From: Sunxiuqinia elliptica
GTDB lineage: Bacteria > Bacteroidota > Bacteroidia > Bacteroidales > Prolixibacteraceae
Reading direction: 5' to 3'
Assembly: GCF_900113005.1 (NCBI RefSeq)
Contig: NZ_FONW01000006.1
Location: 176,829-240,828 of the forward strand
Length of the DNA stretch: 64,000 nucleotides
Shown here: one piece after another, positions 44,901-53,775 of the stretch
Layout of the letters: each line of letters starts with the position of its first letter
Position numbering within the stretch: the stretch's first letter is position 1
Made by a program: the position numbers and the translations under genes
The notes under the pieces: generated by a model
Told to the model about the DNA's origin: nothing
What the model saw: only the letters and a program-made list of their open reading frames with translations
Database searches by the model: none

Positions 44901-45131
44901 TTGTTTGAGAAAGTAGAAATTGATTTGGGAGAACGATTTGGACGTGGTAGCCAGTTTACTATTGAAGCCAAGCATGCTTCCCGCCTGAATAAATATGTCC
45001 AATCGGCTAAGTTGAATGGCAAGAAGTTGAACGATTTTAAGTTTCCGGCTAGCGAATTGTTAAAAGGCGGAAAGCTCGAACTGGAAATGGGACCAAAACC
45101 CAATAAGAATTGGGGTGTTGTTTCCAAGTAG
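41970..45131 (+). CDS. GH92 alpha-mannosidase with a large N-terminal beta-domain extension (fourth copy)
   Basis: 1053 residues; signal peptide to about residue 28 (TKAYAKDQ). Residues about 29-205 begin VIWQIGENNNSCAEF and contain an all-beta domain reminiscent of the C-terminal galactose-binding-like domain of rhamnogalacturonan lyases (W-x-IG-x-x-D/N start); about 206-310 is a further beta linker. The GH92 domain follows: YVDTKIGTAHSRWMIAPGPW, HIHEWTMAGLGTMPT, AFWNTFWNLNQFWNL, GNAWQLTYFVPQD, QGNQQSMH and GDEDQGQMSAWFIMASIGL. Like the third copy it lacks WDTYR and has H-x-H-E-W/F in the N-terminal part, so the two form a subgroup apart from the first two. A perfect palindromic terminator closes the gene. 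Confidence 0.88.
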   Translation: MGRRKQIKQSLSYLLLLCCLAGTKAYAKDQSVIWQIGENNNSCAEFALAPKGYPDYIANDFGWEDKYFLIGTSNDQKDWPYIIPGTSDTWGGTWGTSGWRSSTLTILFGLDQLPRSNDWKLVVDLLDCNPDDLPLFKVTVNGKSWKYRIPVINPASSIDNDSDNSSEYLVEIPLPKGLIASGGNEIALTVLEGSWLRFDQIKLEGPKGVELTQNKQAFLRKVEPADYEVEHYGNKIQPLLIDVEHLSGTPDMTVILDNEEVFASTLEEGRYVFEVPMPVVQKAQKSSYEIWLNGEKLQAGKVTRQPPKLTSPAGYVDTKIGTAHSRWMIAPGPWMPFSMVKLSPDNQNDGWQSGYEPTFESVACFSHIHEWTMAGLGTMPTNGALQTEVGDEKDVDGGYRSRIDKSTEQAPLGYYKVHLTDYDIQAELTATTRCGFQRYTFPKDRDGSRVLLDLVIPSEYRYDLLEASVKQTGENTIEGFSHQLSPNTWSGGISQEYTIYFVVEFDQPIAGFSTWTENGVEEGAASLNVQGAKDAGVIVDFDTKKNKVVQLRSGISYVSLENARENLKTEVIDPFGWDFEAVQKNNVDTWNDLFSRVKVGSNDKYEKTRFYTNMYRALCSRNTFSDVNGEWRDAGEKVRRMEDPSSPALGCDAFWNTFWNLNQFWNLVTPEWSNRWVNSQLAMYDANGWLAKGPAGMEYVPVMVAEHEIPLIVGAYQMGIRDYDVEKAFEAVKKMQTTPAQEVGGGFAGNRDLVTYLEHGYVPYDQGRFSNSLEYAFDDWTIGQFAEALGKQGDYQAFSKRGAYWRNVIDTETGFARMKDSKGEWFPDFDPYKSGANHHYVEGNAWQLTYFVPQDVPALAEAIGKGRFVERLDWGFTESYKTRFNGLNDQYWNYPVMQGNQQSMHFAFLFNWVQQPWLTQKWSRSILDRYYGYGISNAYLGDEDQGQMSAWFIMASIGLFQTDGGCRVDPVYEIGSPLFEKVEIDLGERFGRGSQFTIEAKHASRLNKYVQSAKLNGKKLNDFKFPASELLKGGKLELEMGPKPNKNWGVVSK

Positions 45132-45162
45132 ACTGGATTGATAAGATCATTCACTTATTTAG

Positions 45163-45200
45163 CAGGAGTCTTTTGAATATTCAAAAGACTCCTGTTTTGT
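45163..45200 (+). terminator. Terminator with a 32-base perfect palindrome
   Basis: The arm CAGGAGTCTTTTGAAT is followed directly by its exact complement and then TTTTGT. It ends the GntR-GH92 transcription unit. Confidence 0.9.
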
Positions 45201-45263
45201 ATTTAGCTTATTCAAAAAATCTCGTATATTTACAGACCAGAACAGAACAGTTAAAACCAACTA

Positions 45264-47897
45264 ATGATGAAACGAACGACATTACTTTTTGTCTTTATTT
45301 TTGGCCTGTTAATTCAGGCGTCTGCACAATTTGAATTTCCTTTTCAAAATCCTGATTTGCCTGATGACGAGCGGGTAGAGGACTTGGTGTCACGCTTGAG
45401 TGTCGAAGAGAAAATAAGTCAGTTGCTTTATGAAGCCCCTGCTGTTGAGCGTTTGGGAATTCCTAAGTATAATTGGTGGAATGAGTGTTTGCATGGCGTT
45501 GCCCGTGCCGGTTATGCAACCGTATTTCCGCAATCTATTTCTATTGCCGCTTCATGGGACAAGCCTTTGATGAATCGTGTTGCATCGGTTATTTCAGATG
45601 AAGCCCGGGCAAAACATCATGAATTTGTTCGCCAGGGAGAGCGTGGAATTTACCAGGGATTGACTTTTTGGTCGCCCAACATCAACATCTTTCGTGATCC
45701 CCGATGGGGACGTGGCCATGAGACTTATGGTGAAGATCCATACCTGACCGGACAAATGGGAAAGGAATTTGTATTGGGTCTGCAGGGTGGCGACTCCGAT
45801 TACCTGAAAGTAGTAGCCACGGCCAAACACTATGCCGTACACTCCGGGCCTGAACCAATACGTCATGAATTTAATGCCGAAGTCAGTGAGCGTGATTTGC
45901 GCGAGACTTATTTACCAGCTTTTCGCACTTTAGTTGTTGATGGAGGTGTTTATTCGGTGATGGGTGCTTACAACCGGTTTCGCGGTGAACCTGCTTGTGC
46001 CAGCCCTCAATTGTTCGATATTTTGCGGAAAGAATGGGGCTTTGAAGGCTATGTCGTTTCCGATTGTTGGGCAATTTCCGACTTCTTTCAATTTCATAAG
46101 ATTGTTCCCGATGCGGCTTCGGCTGCAGCGATGGCTGTTACCGAAGGCTGTGACTTGAACTGTGGCGTAAGCTATAAAGCGCTGGATGAAGCTTTGGAAA
46201 AAGGCCTTGTAACGGAAGAAGCAATTGATATTGCCGTAAAGCGCTTGTTTAAAACACGGATCAAGCTGGGCATGTTTGATCCCGTTGAGCGGGTAGAATA
46301 TGCGCAAATTCCTTTTGAGGTGAATGATAATCCAGCGCACGACTTGTTGGCTCGTGAAGCGGCCCGGTCGAGCATCGTGTTATTGAAGAATGAAAATTTA
46401 CTTCCCCTTTCCAAAGAACTGAATACAATTGCAGTTATTGGTCCTAATGCGGACGATGTGCAATCGCTTTGGGGAAATTACAATGGGGTTCCTTCGCATC
46501 CGGTTACCGTTTTGCAGGGGATTCGAAATAAGCTTGAGCCGCAAACAAAAGTGTTGTACGCTCAAGGTTCCGATTTGGCTGAAGGAGTTCCAGCGATGGA
46601 GTCAATTCCTTCTATTTATTTGCAAACCAAAAATGGAGAACAGGGCTTGCTTGGCGAATATTTTGCCAACAGTGAGTTTGAAGGACAGCCTTTATATACG
46701 CAGCTCGATGATCGTGTCGATTTTGCCTGGGACATCGGAACTCCCGATCCTCGCTTGGAAAGCGGACAATTCAGTATTCGTTGGTCAGGCTATGTAACTG
46801 CTCCTAAAGATGGGCTTTATTATTTTAGTGATTGGGGCAAGCCATACATGAAAATTACGGTGAACGGCACCGAAGTGACTGGCGGAAATCATGAACATCA
46901 TGCTGCTCTTAATCCTGTTTCGTTGAACTTGAAAGCCGGAGAGCAATACGAAATCGTTGCAGAATACCGCAATTACTATGGTGATGCAACAGCCCGCTTG
47001 ATGTGGACAACTCCCAAAGGAGACATGGTGAAAGAGGCAGTAGCAATAGCTGAAAAGTCGGATGTGGTGGTTTTAGCGCTTGGCTTGAACGAACGTTTGG
47101 AAGGTGAAGAAATGAAAGTGAAAACTGATGGCTTTGAAGGAGGTGACCGGACGCATCTGAACCTACCTACAACGCAGGTTGAATTGATGAAAGCTGTGAT
47201 GGCTACAGGTAAGCCGGTTGTTTTGGTATTGATCAATGGAAGTGCTTTGTCGGTCAACTGGGCTGCTCAAAATATCCCCGCTATTCTAACGGCAGGTTAC
47301 CCCGGACAGCAAGGGGGAAATGCAGTTGCCGATGTTTTGTTTGGCGATTACAATCCGGCCGGACGTTTGCCTGTGACTTATTACCAATCGGTGGAGCAAC
47401 TTCCTTCTTTTGAAAACTACGACATGGAAGGGCGCACTTACCGTTATTTTAAAGGACAGCCTCTTTTCCCTTTCGGGTATGGTTTGAGTTATTCGTCGTT
47501 TAGTTATAGCAACTTGGAAGTTCCAGCAAAAGTAGGCATGAACGAGCCGGTGAAAATTTTTGTTGAGGTGACCAACACCGGCGACTGGGATGGCGATGAA
47601 GTGGTTCAATTGTACCTGACTGACGAGAAAGCTTCAACGCCACGACCGATTCGTCAGCTGGAAGGTTTTGAACGTATTCACCTAAAAAAGGGAGAAACAA
47701 AAACGGTGAGCTTTACCGTGGAGCCACGACAGTTGTCGCTGATCAACAAAAAAGATCAACGTGTAGTAGAACCAGGATGGTTTACCGTTTCAGTAGGTGG
47801 AAAACAACCCGGATTTAGCGGACAAGCTGATGCGGGAACAACAGAAACTGTTTCGGGACGTTTTCAATTAAAAGGAAAGACAACAGTAATTCAATAA
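45264..47897 (+). CDS. GH3 beta-glycosidase with inserted PA14 domain
   Basis: 877 residues with a signal peptide (LIQASAQ). N-terminal TIM barrel: LSVEEKISQLL, YNWWNECLHGVARAG, AKHYAVHSGPE and the nucleophile D267 in GYVVSDCWAISDF. The C-terminal alpha/beta domain is split by a PA14 domain at about residues 460-590 (GLLGEYFANSEFEGQPLYT, then FSIRWSGYVTAPKDGLYYF). A fibronectin-III-like domain ends the protein. The WWNECLHGVAR block is usual in beta-xylosidase/beta-glucosidase-type GH3 enzymes. What it does in a mannose locus is unclear; it could remove beta-linked xylose or glucose from plant-type glycans. A weak TATATTTA lies 32 bases before the start, after a strong terminator, so it may have its own promoter. 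Confidence 0.92.
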   Translation: MMKRTTLLFVFIFGLLIQASAQFEFPFQNPDLPDDERVEDLVSRLSVEEKISQLLYEAPAVERLGIPKYNWWNECLHGVARAGYATVFPQSISIAASWDKPLMNRVASVISDEARAKHHEFVRQGERGIYQGLTFWSPNINIFRDPRWGRGHETYGEDPYLTGQMGKEFVLGLQGGDSDYLKVVATAKHYAVHSGPEPIRHEFNAEVSERDLRETYLPAFRTLVVDGGVYSVMGAYNRFRGEPACASPQLFDILRKEWGFEGYVVSDCWAISDFFQFHKIVPDAASAAAMAVTEGCDLNCGVSYKALDEALEKGLVTEEAIDIAVKRLFKTRIKLGMFDPVERVEYAQIPFEVNDNPAHDLLAREAARSSIVLLKNENLLPLSKELNTIAVIGPNADDVQSLWGNYNGVPSHPVTVLQGIRNKLEPQTKVLYAQGSDLAEGVPAMESIPSIYLQTKNGEQGLLGEYFANSEFEGQPLYTQLDDRVDFAWDIGTPDPRLESGQFSIRWSGYVTAPKDGLYYFSDWGKPYMKITVNGTEVTGGNHEHHAALNPVSLNLKAGEQYEIVAEYRNYYGDATARLMWTTPKGDMVKEAVAIAEKSDVVVLALGLNERLEGEEMKVKTDGFEGGDRTHLNLPTTQVELMKAVMATGKPVVLVLINGSALSVNWAAQNIPAILTAGYPGQQGGNAVADVLFGDYNPAGRLPVTYYQSVEQLPSFENYDMEGRTYRYFKGQPLFPFGYGLSYSSFSYSNLEVPAKVGMNEPVKIFVEVTNTGDWDGDEVVQLYLTDEKASTPRPIRQLEGFERIHLKKGETKTVSFTVEPRQLSLINKKDQRVVEPGWFTVSVGGKQPGFSGQADAGTTETVSGRFQLKGKTTVIQ

Positions 47898-47923
47898 TTC
47901 ATTTTTTAGTTTTTTTGATTTAG

Positions 47924-47957
47924 AAAACCCGTTGGGCAAGACCTTGCGGGTTTTTTG
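47924..47957 (+). terminator. Terminator after the GH3 gene
   Basis: AAAACCCG pairs with CGGGTTTT with an inner GCAA/TTGC stem, followed by a T run. Confidence 0.8.
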
Positions 47958-48087
47958 TTTGAACGGGGAGATGGTTTTGGGGGCACTTTCAGCTTTTTAT
48001 TTTTCGTTTTTATAGCCCCACCGTAATGGCGTGTAAAAGTCAAAAGAAGCATTGCTAAATGAGGAAAATCGTAGTCTTTGTAGGGAG

Positions 48088-48122
48088 TTTTGCTATGGAG
48101 TTTTCGAAAACCATTATCTTCG
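48088..48122 (+). promoter_or_regulatory. Promoter of the sulfatase pair
   Basis: TTTTG at 48088-48092, 22 bases, then TATCTTCG at 48115-48122 (TAnnTTTG with one change), 28 bases before the start codon. Confidence 0.5.
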
Positions 48123-48149
48123 TACGTTTACTATTACTAAAACTAAGAA

Positions 48150-49619
48150 ATGAATAATTTAACAAAGTTACTTGCCGGAACTTCATTGCTTGTGCCAGGA
48201 ATGAAGGGATTGGCACAAAACGTAACGACTCCTCAAAAGCAATCGCCTAATATCGTTCTGATTTTTACTGATGATATGGGGTATGGCGATTTAGGAACCT
48301 TTGGGGCTACCCTGTTTCAAACGCCCAACCTTGATCGATTGGCCTCGGAGGGAATGCGTTTTACAAATTTCTACGTGTCGCAGGCGGTTTGTAGTGCTTC
48401 CCGGGCTTCGCTTTTAACCGGGTGTTACTCGAATCGGGTTGGGATTAATGGAGCCTTAAATCCACATGCTAAAATTGGGCTGAATCCTGAGGAAGAAACA
48501 ATTGCTGATGTGTTGAAAAGTGAAAACTATGCAACAGGGATGGTCGGGAAATGGCATTTGGGACATTTGCGCCAATTTCTTCCGTTGCAACAAGGGTTCG
48601 ATGAATATTTGGGGATTCCCTATTCGAATGACATGTGGCCTTTGTATTACGATAATACGCGAAATGTTCCACCATCGCATAAACGAAAAAATACTTACCC
48701 GGAGTTGCCTTTAATAAAAGGAAATGAGTTATACAGGGAATTAAAAAGTATTGAAGATCAAAACGAGATTACAACAGTATATACGGAAGCTGCCGTTGAT
48801 TTTATCCGGCGGAAGCATGATGATCCATTCTTTTTGTATGTTGCACATTCGATGCCACATGTCCCCTTGGCTGTTTCTGATAAGTTTAAAGGAAAAAGTG
48901 AGCAAGGCTTGTATGGTGATGTCATGATGGAAATCGATTGGTCGGTTGGAGAGATTTTAAACGCGTTGGATGAGTACGGAGTTGCCGAAAACACCTTGGT
49001 GATTTTTACTTCGGACAATGGCCCTTGGTTGTGTTTTGGTGATCATGCTGGGTCGGCCGGTGGATTGCGTGAAGGAAAAGGAACCAGCTACGAAGGAGGA
49101 CAGCGTGTTCCTTGTATTATGAAGTGGCCGGGCGTAATTCCAGAATCAACCATCTGTAATAAATTATCTTCAACAATTGATGTGCTGCCAACATTGGCTG
49201 AAATAACAGGAGCCACCATGCCTAAGGCAAAAATTGACGGAGTTAATATTCTGCCCTTATTGAAAGGAGAACAGGATGCCGATCCTCGTCGTGTGCTATA
49301 TTATTACTATGGAAATAATCAGCTTGAAGCGGTTCGAAAAGACAATTGGAAACTTGTTTTTCCACACGATCATCGCTCTTATGTAGGAGATGAACCTGGG
49401 CAGAATGGTTTGCCAGGACCAACACACACGGCAACATCAGGACTTGAACTATACGATCTTCGTCGCGATCCCGGTGAGCAATATGATGTGAGTGCTTTTT
49501 ACCCTGAAAAAATAAGTGAGTTGCAAGCTCTTGCAGAAAAAGCTCGTGAGGATATGGGGGATTCGTTAACCGGAAACGAAGGAGCTAACCGGCGGGAGCC
49601 GGGGAGAGCGAGTGAATAG
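48150..49619 (+). CDS. S1 family sulfatase (Cys type)
   Basis: 489 residues; signal peptide to about residue 22 (GMKGLAQN). The metal-binding motif IVLIFTDDMGYGDLG is at 35-49, and the formylglycine site is C81 in CSASRASLLTG, which needs maturation by an anaerobic or FGE-type enzyme not in this window. Further S1 blocks: GKWHLGHL, HSMPHVPL and IFTSDNGPW. By overall pattern it resembles arylsulfatase A/GALNS-type enzymes; the sulfated sugar is not determined. It is co-transcribed with the sulfatase that starts 32 bases after its stop. Confidence 0.92.
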   Translation: MNNLTKLLAGTSLLVPGMKGLAQNVTTPQKQSPNIVLIFTDDMGYGDLGTFGATLFQTPNLDRLASEGMRFTNFYVSQAVCSASRASLLTGCYSNRVGINGALNPHAKIGLNPEEETIADVLKSENYATGMVGKWHLGHLRQFLPLQQGFDEYLGIPYSNDMWPLYYDNTRNVPPSHKRKNTYPELPLIKGNELYRELKSIEDQNEITTVYTEAAVDFIRRKHDDPFFLYVAHSMPHVPLAVSDKFKGKSEQGLYGDVMMEIDWSVGEILNALDEYGVAENTLVIFTSDNGPWLCFGDHAGSAGGLREGKGTSYEGGQRVPCIMKWPGVIPESTICNKLSSTIDVLPTLAEITGATMPKAKIDGVNILPLLKGEQDADPRRVLYYYYGNNQLEAVRKDNWKLVFPHDHRSYVGDEPGQNGLPGPTHTATSGLELYDLRRDPGEQYDVSAFYPEKISELQALAEKAREDMGDSLTGNEGANRREPGRASE

Positions 49620-49651
49620 AAAAATCGATGTAAAACTTTAAATAGAACCAG

Positions 49652-51280
49652 ATGTCAAAAAATCGGAATATTGCAGCCTCCATGGGATTGCTTTCAGTAG
49701 CAGGTCTAGGCTTGGTAGGATGTAATCAGCCAGCAGCTGAACAAGCAGCAAAGAAGCCGAACATTGTTTTCATCATGAGTGATGATCATGCTTTTCAGGC
49801 AATTAGTGCCTACGGGCATGAGGGCTTAAACAAAACGCCTAATATTGATCGGATTGCTAAAGAAGGAGCCATTTTTAATCGTGCGTTTGTTACAAACTCC
49901 ATCTGTGCCCCTAGTCGTGCGGTAATGCTGACGGGAAAGCATAGCTTTAAGAATGGTAAGGTGGATAATGTGCAGCCATTCGACTGGAACCAGAACAATT
50001 TCCCCAAATTGCTTCAGCAAAATGGTTATCAAACTGCGTTGATTGGGAAAATTCATTTGGATGGACTTCCTCAAGGATTTGACTTTTCTGCAGTATTGCC
50101 TGGGCAAGGTCATTATTACAATCCCGAATTTATTATCAACGGAGAGAAGCAGACCATTCCAGGTTATGTGACCGATCTGACGACTGAAATGTCGTTGAAA
50201 TGGCTGAAGGAACGGGATCCCAATAAGCCATTCTGCTTGTTGTATCATCAGAAAGCTCCTCACCGTGAGTGGCTTCCGGCTGAACGGCATTATAAGGAGT
50301 ACACAAAAATGACCTTTAAAGAACCTGAAACGCTTTTTGATGATTATGAAGGGCGTGGTCGGGCTGCTCATGAGCAGGAAATGAATATTTTGAAAGATCA
50401 AAACTGGTCTGGAGACTCAAAAGTTCGGCCCGAGGTTATGGACGAGCTTGGTATTCCTCAAACATTGACATGGGATAAAGCGGCTTTCAAAAGTAATCTG
50501 GGGCGAATGGATGAAAAGCAACGTGCAGCTTGGGATGCTGTTTACGACCCGATTATTGATGAGTTCAAAAAGAATTATCCTAACATGTCTCAAGAAGATT
50601 TGATGCATTGGCGCTTTCAACGATACATGCAGGATTACCTGGGATGTATTGCTGCAGTTGATGATGGTGTGGGACAGATGTTGGACTTTTTGAAAGAAAA
50701 TGGTTTGGATGAAAATACCATTGTCGTTTATACTTCCGATCAAGGATTTTACTTGGGAGAACATGGCTGGTTTGACAAGCGCTTTATGTATGAAGAGTCG
50801 TTCCGGATGCCTTTGCTAATTAAATATCCGAAAGAAATTAAACCAGGAACTGTAATTGACGAACTGGTTCAAAATATTGACTTTGCTCCAACTTTTCTGG
50901 ATTATGCTGGTGTTGAAATTCCTGCAGACATGCAAGGTGTATCAATGCGTAAATTGATGAGTAAAGAAGCATCAGAATGGCGCGATGCCATTTATTACAC
51001 CTATTACGAATATCCGTCGATTCATATGGTGAAGCGCCACTATGGTGTAAGGACCGATCGGTATAAACTCATTCATTTTTATTACGATATTGACGAGTGG
51101 GAATTGTATGACTTGGAGAAAGATCCTCAGGAAATGAAAAATGTGTATGATGACCCGGCTTATGCTGATGTTCAGAAAATGATGCACACGCGTTTGACAG
51201 AACTTCGTGAAAAATACGGTGATAGCGATGCGAATGATCAACGGTTTTTAAAAGAATACCTGGATGTTGTTAAACAATAG
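49652..51280 (+). CDS. S1 family sulfatase, N-acetylglucosamine-6-sulfatase-like
   Basis: 542 residues. The start region has a lipobox-like LGLVGC (Cys24). The metal motif is IVFIMSDDHAFQAISAYG and the formylglycine site is C85 in SICAPSRAVMLTG. The blocks LPGQGHYYNPEFI, YVTDLTTEMSLKWL and PFCLLYHQKAPHREW match, from memory, the S1_11 group of Bacteroidota GlcNAc-6-O-sulfatases. GlcNAc-6-sulfate occurs in sulfated N-glycans, mucins and keratan sulfate, so this fits desulfation ahead of glycan breakdown. The terminator at 51332-51366 ends the unit. Confidence 0.88.
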   Translation: MSKNRNIAASMGLLSVAGLGLVGCNQPAAEQAAKKPNIVFIMSDDHAFQAISAYGHEGLNKTPNIDRIAKEGAIFNRAFVTNSICAPSRAVMLTGKHSFKNGKVDNVQPFDWNQNNFPKLLQQNGYQTALIGKIHLDGLPQGFDFSAVLPGQGHYYNPEFIINGEKQTIPGYVTDLTTEMSLKWLKERDPNKPFCLLYHQKAPHREWLPAERHYKEYTKMTFKEPETLFDDYEGRGRAAHEQEMNILKDQNWSGDSKVRPEVMDELGIPQTLTWDKAAFKSNLGRMDEKQRAAWDAVYDPIIDEFKKNYPNMSQEDLMHWRFQRYMQDYLGCIAAVDDGVGQMLDFLKENGLDENTIVVYTSDQGFYLGEHGWFDKRFMYEESFRMPLLIKYPKEIKPGTVIDELVQNIDFAPTFLDYAGVEIPADMQGVSMRKLMSKEASEWRDAIYYTYYEYPSIHMVKRHYGVRTDRYKLIHFYYDIDEWELYDLEKDPQEMKNVYDDPAYADVQKMMHTRLTELREKYGDSDANDQRFLKEYLDVVKQ

Positions 51281-51331
51281 ATAATAAGGCAAAAAGGTGT
51301 CATTGAAGATGATGGCAACGATTGATAATAT

Positions 51332-51366
51332 TAAAGGGATGCTGATTTGGCATCCCTTTATTTTTG
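51332..51366 (+). terminator. Terminator after the sulfatase pair
   Basis: TAAAGGGATGC pairs perfectly with GCATCCCTTTA around a 7-base loop, followed by TTTTTG. Confidence 0.92.
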
Positions 51367-51489
51367 TATTGATGCTTATCTGTGCTATATCAATAGTTTG
51401 AGGGGAGGAGCTTGTAGTTGTCTGATTATTAATTTTTTGTGATTTTATGGCCTGGTCTAATAAAACGCTTTAAATTAAGAGATTACAAA

Positions 51490-51562
51490 TGTCTAATTGT
51501 CTGAAGCCTGAAAATCCAACGATCTGCTGCTATATTTCCATTGTCTAAAATCTATCATCTAA
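51490..51562 (+). repeat. TCTAA-rich intergenic tract before guaA
   Basis: Words TGTCTAATTGTCTGAAG, CTGAAAATCCAACGATCTG, TTGTCTAAAATCTATCATCT. Same word family as the tracts upstream of manA and cysK. Confidence 0.4.
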
Positions 51563-51597
51563 TGGCTATTTATTAAAATAGCATTGCAGGATTTGTT

Positions 51598-51605
51598 TAT
51601 CTTTG
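51598..51605 (+). promoter_or_regulatory. Promoter -7 element of guaA
   Basis: TATCTTTG, a perfect TAnnTTTG, 22 bases before the guaA start. No TTTG at the proper -33 distance. Confidence 0.5.
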
Positions 51606-51627
51606 CCCCATCCAAAAAAACAGATTC

Positions 51628-53157
51628 ATGCAAGACAAAATTTTAATTCTTGATTTTGGCTCTCAGTACACCCAGTTAATTGGCCGGAGGGTGCGCGAGC
51701 TCAATATCTATTGTGAGATTCATCCTTACAATCATTTTCCTGAAATTGATGAAAACGTGAAAGGTGTAATTTTAAGTGGAAGTCCTTTTTCTGTCCGCGA
51801 TGAGAATGCACCACAACCAGATTTGTCAAACATCAAAGGTAAATTGCCTTTGTTGGGCGTTTGCTATGGTGCGCAATACATGGCACACAACTTTGGAGGC
51901 GAAGTTCTTCCTTCTGACTCCAGAGAGTATGGACGAGCAAACCTTGGTTTTATTGATCAGGAAAGCAAGTTGTTTAAAAACATGACCCTGAATACGCAGG
52001 TTTGGATGTCGCATGGTGATACCATCGAACGTTTGCCTGAGAACTATAAAATTATTGCATCAACAGCTGATGTGAAAAATGCTGCCTATAAAATTGAAGG
52101 CGAAACCACTTATGCCATTCAATTTCACCCTGAGGTTTATCATACAACTGAAGGAACTCAACTGCTGAAGAATTTTGCTGTGGACATTTGTGGCTGTCAG
52201 CAAGATTGGACTCCTGATTCTTTCATTGAGACAACTGTTGCTCAGCTGAAAGAAAAATTGGGTGACGATAAAGTTGTACTTGGACTTTCAGGAGGTGTCG
52301 ATTCAACCGTGGCAGGCGTTCTGTTGCATCAGGCCATTGGCAAGAACCTGACTTGTATCTTTGTGGATAATGGTTTGTTGCGTAAAAACGAGTTTGAGTC
52401 TGTTTTGGATTCGTACAAAGATATGGGATTGAACGTGATTGGGGTTGATGCTAAACAGAAGTTTTGGGATGATCTTAAAGGAATCACAGAGCCAGAAGAA
52501 AAGCGTAAAATCATTGGTCGCGACTTCATTGAAGTATTTGACGTAGAAGCTCACAAAATTAAAGATGTCAAGTGGCTGGCTCAAGGAACAATTTACCCTG
52601 ATGTGATTGAGTCGGTGTCTGTTAATGGACCATCTGCAACAATCAAGTCACATCACAATGTGGGTGGGCTACCTGAAAAAATGAACCTGAAAGTGGTTGA
52701 GCCTTTAAACTTGTTGTTTAAGGATGAAGTCCGTCGGGTTGGAAAAGCGCTTAATATTAAACAGGAATTACTGGGACGTCACCCATTTCCGGGACCAGGA
52801 TTGGGAATTCGTATTTTGAGCGATGTTACTCCAGAGAAAGTTCGCATTCTGCAGGAAGCCGATGCTATTTTTATCAATGGGCTACGCGAATGGAACCTGT
52901 ATGACGATGTATGGCAGGCTGGTGTGATGTTGTTGCCAGTACAGTCGGTTGGTGTAATGGGCGACGAGCGAACTTATGAGAATGTGGTTGCCTTGCGTGC
53001 TGTTATGTCAACAGATGGAATGACGGCTGACTGGGTGCATTTGCCTTACGAGTTTTTGGCAAAAGTATCCAATTCAATCATTAACAAAGTGCGTGGTATT
53101 AACCGCGTTGTTTATGATATCAGCTCAAAACCGCCAGCAACAATTGAGTGGGAATAA
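51628..53157 (+). CDS. guaA: GMP synthase (glutamine-hydrolysing)
   Basis: 509 residues, the usual length. Class I amidotransferase domain (1-190) with the Cys79 nucleophile in [13 protein letters not shown] and HPEV in [11 protein letters not shown]. The ATP-pyrophosphatase domain begins with the P-loop [10 protein letters not shown], and the C-terminal dimerisation domain contains [13 protein letters not shown]. It converts XMP to GMP with glutamine and ATP in the cytoplasm. It is monocistronic, with its own promoter element and a strong terminator. Confidence 0.98.
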   Translation: MQDKILILDFGSQYTQLIGRRVRELNIYCEIHPYNHFPEIDENVKGVILSGSPFSVRDENAPQPDLSNIKGKLPLLGVCYGAQYMAHNFGGEVLPSDSREYGRANLGFIDQESKLFKNMTLNTQVWMSHGDTIERLPENYKIIASTADVKNAAYKIEGETTYAIQFHPEVYHTTEGTQLLKNFAVDICGCQQDWTPDSFIETTVAQLKEKLGDDKVVLGLSGGVDSTVAGVLLHQAIGKNLTCIFVDNGLLRKNEFESVLDSYKDMGLNVIGVDAKQKFWDDLKGITEPEEKRKIIGRDFIEVFDVEAHKIKDVKWLAQGTIYPDVIESVSVNGPSATIKSHHNVGGLPEKMNLKVVEPLNLLFKDEVRRVGKALNIKQELLGRHPFPGPGLGIRILSDVTPEKVRILQEADAIFINGLREWNLYDDVWQAGVMLLPVQSVGVMGDERTYENVVALRAVMSTDGMTADWVHLPYEFLAKVSNSIINKVRGINRVVYDISSKPPATIEWE

Positions 53158-53180
53158 TCAAAGAAATAACGATAAATATG

Positions 53181-53211
53181 AAAGGCTGTCCGTTTAGAGA
53201 CAGCCTTTTTT
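53181..53211 (+). terminator. Terminator of guaA
   Basis: AAAGGCTGTC pairs perfectly with GACAGCCTTT around an 8-base loop, followed by T. Confidence 0.93.
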
Positions 53212-53775
53212 GTTGTTGCTTGATTGCTCGGGTATTGTAATTCATTGTATCTTGCTAAGCTTAGTTTAATTAAGGTATTATAAATGTCTTTTAGTCTGAT
53301 ATCTGAAAATTGAGCAATCGATGAGATTAAATGCCAGTTCTTTTATAATCCTAATTGCATACAACGTTTGGGGGATTTGATCATTTGTTACGCAAAACCT
53401 CTGGTTCCCAATGAACTCTTTTTGCTCTTTAACACTTATTAATGTGGAGGCATTGTTCTGCGCGCGATATTCTTTTATCTTTATCGGTTCAAATAAAAAA
53501 ATAGGTTCAGTTTAGCCTCTTTCATGTCATTATGAAGATTCTTTTTCCGAAAGAATTATTGTTTTGGAGTAGGGATGAAGGATCGAATCTAGTTTTTAAA
53601 GCGTTTATTGAGAAGTATAATAGTAAGTTGAATTTTTATAGTCGCCTGATTTTTAGTTTCTTTTTAATTCTATGAGTCGTTTTGTTAAATTTTTCTGAAT
53701 GAATGTCCTGAAATTGTCTGGTAGTCGAGAAAACTGAAAATCTAATGATCTATTAAAAGTAGAAAAATTGAAAAA
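53212..53775 (+). other. Long gap before the S41 protease gene
   Basis: The gap is 564 bases. It holds two TCTAA-type tracts (53284-53317 and 53703-53757), a TATCTTTA that could be a -7 box near 53475, and a 47-codon open frame (53532-53675) whose translation has no recognisable features and is not called as a gene. No RNA gene was recognised. Confidence 0.5.

Noticed and set aside
53532..53675. 47-codon frame in the gap before the S41 gene
   Set aside because: No family, no clear ribosome site and a hydrophobic Phe-rich tail typical of chance frames in AT-rich DNA.
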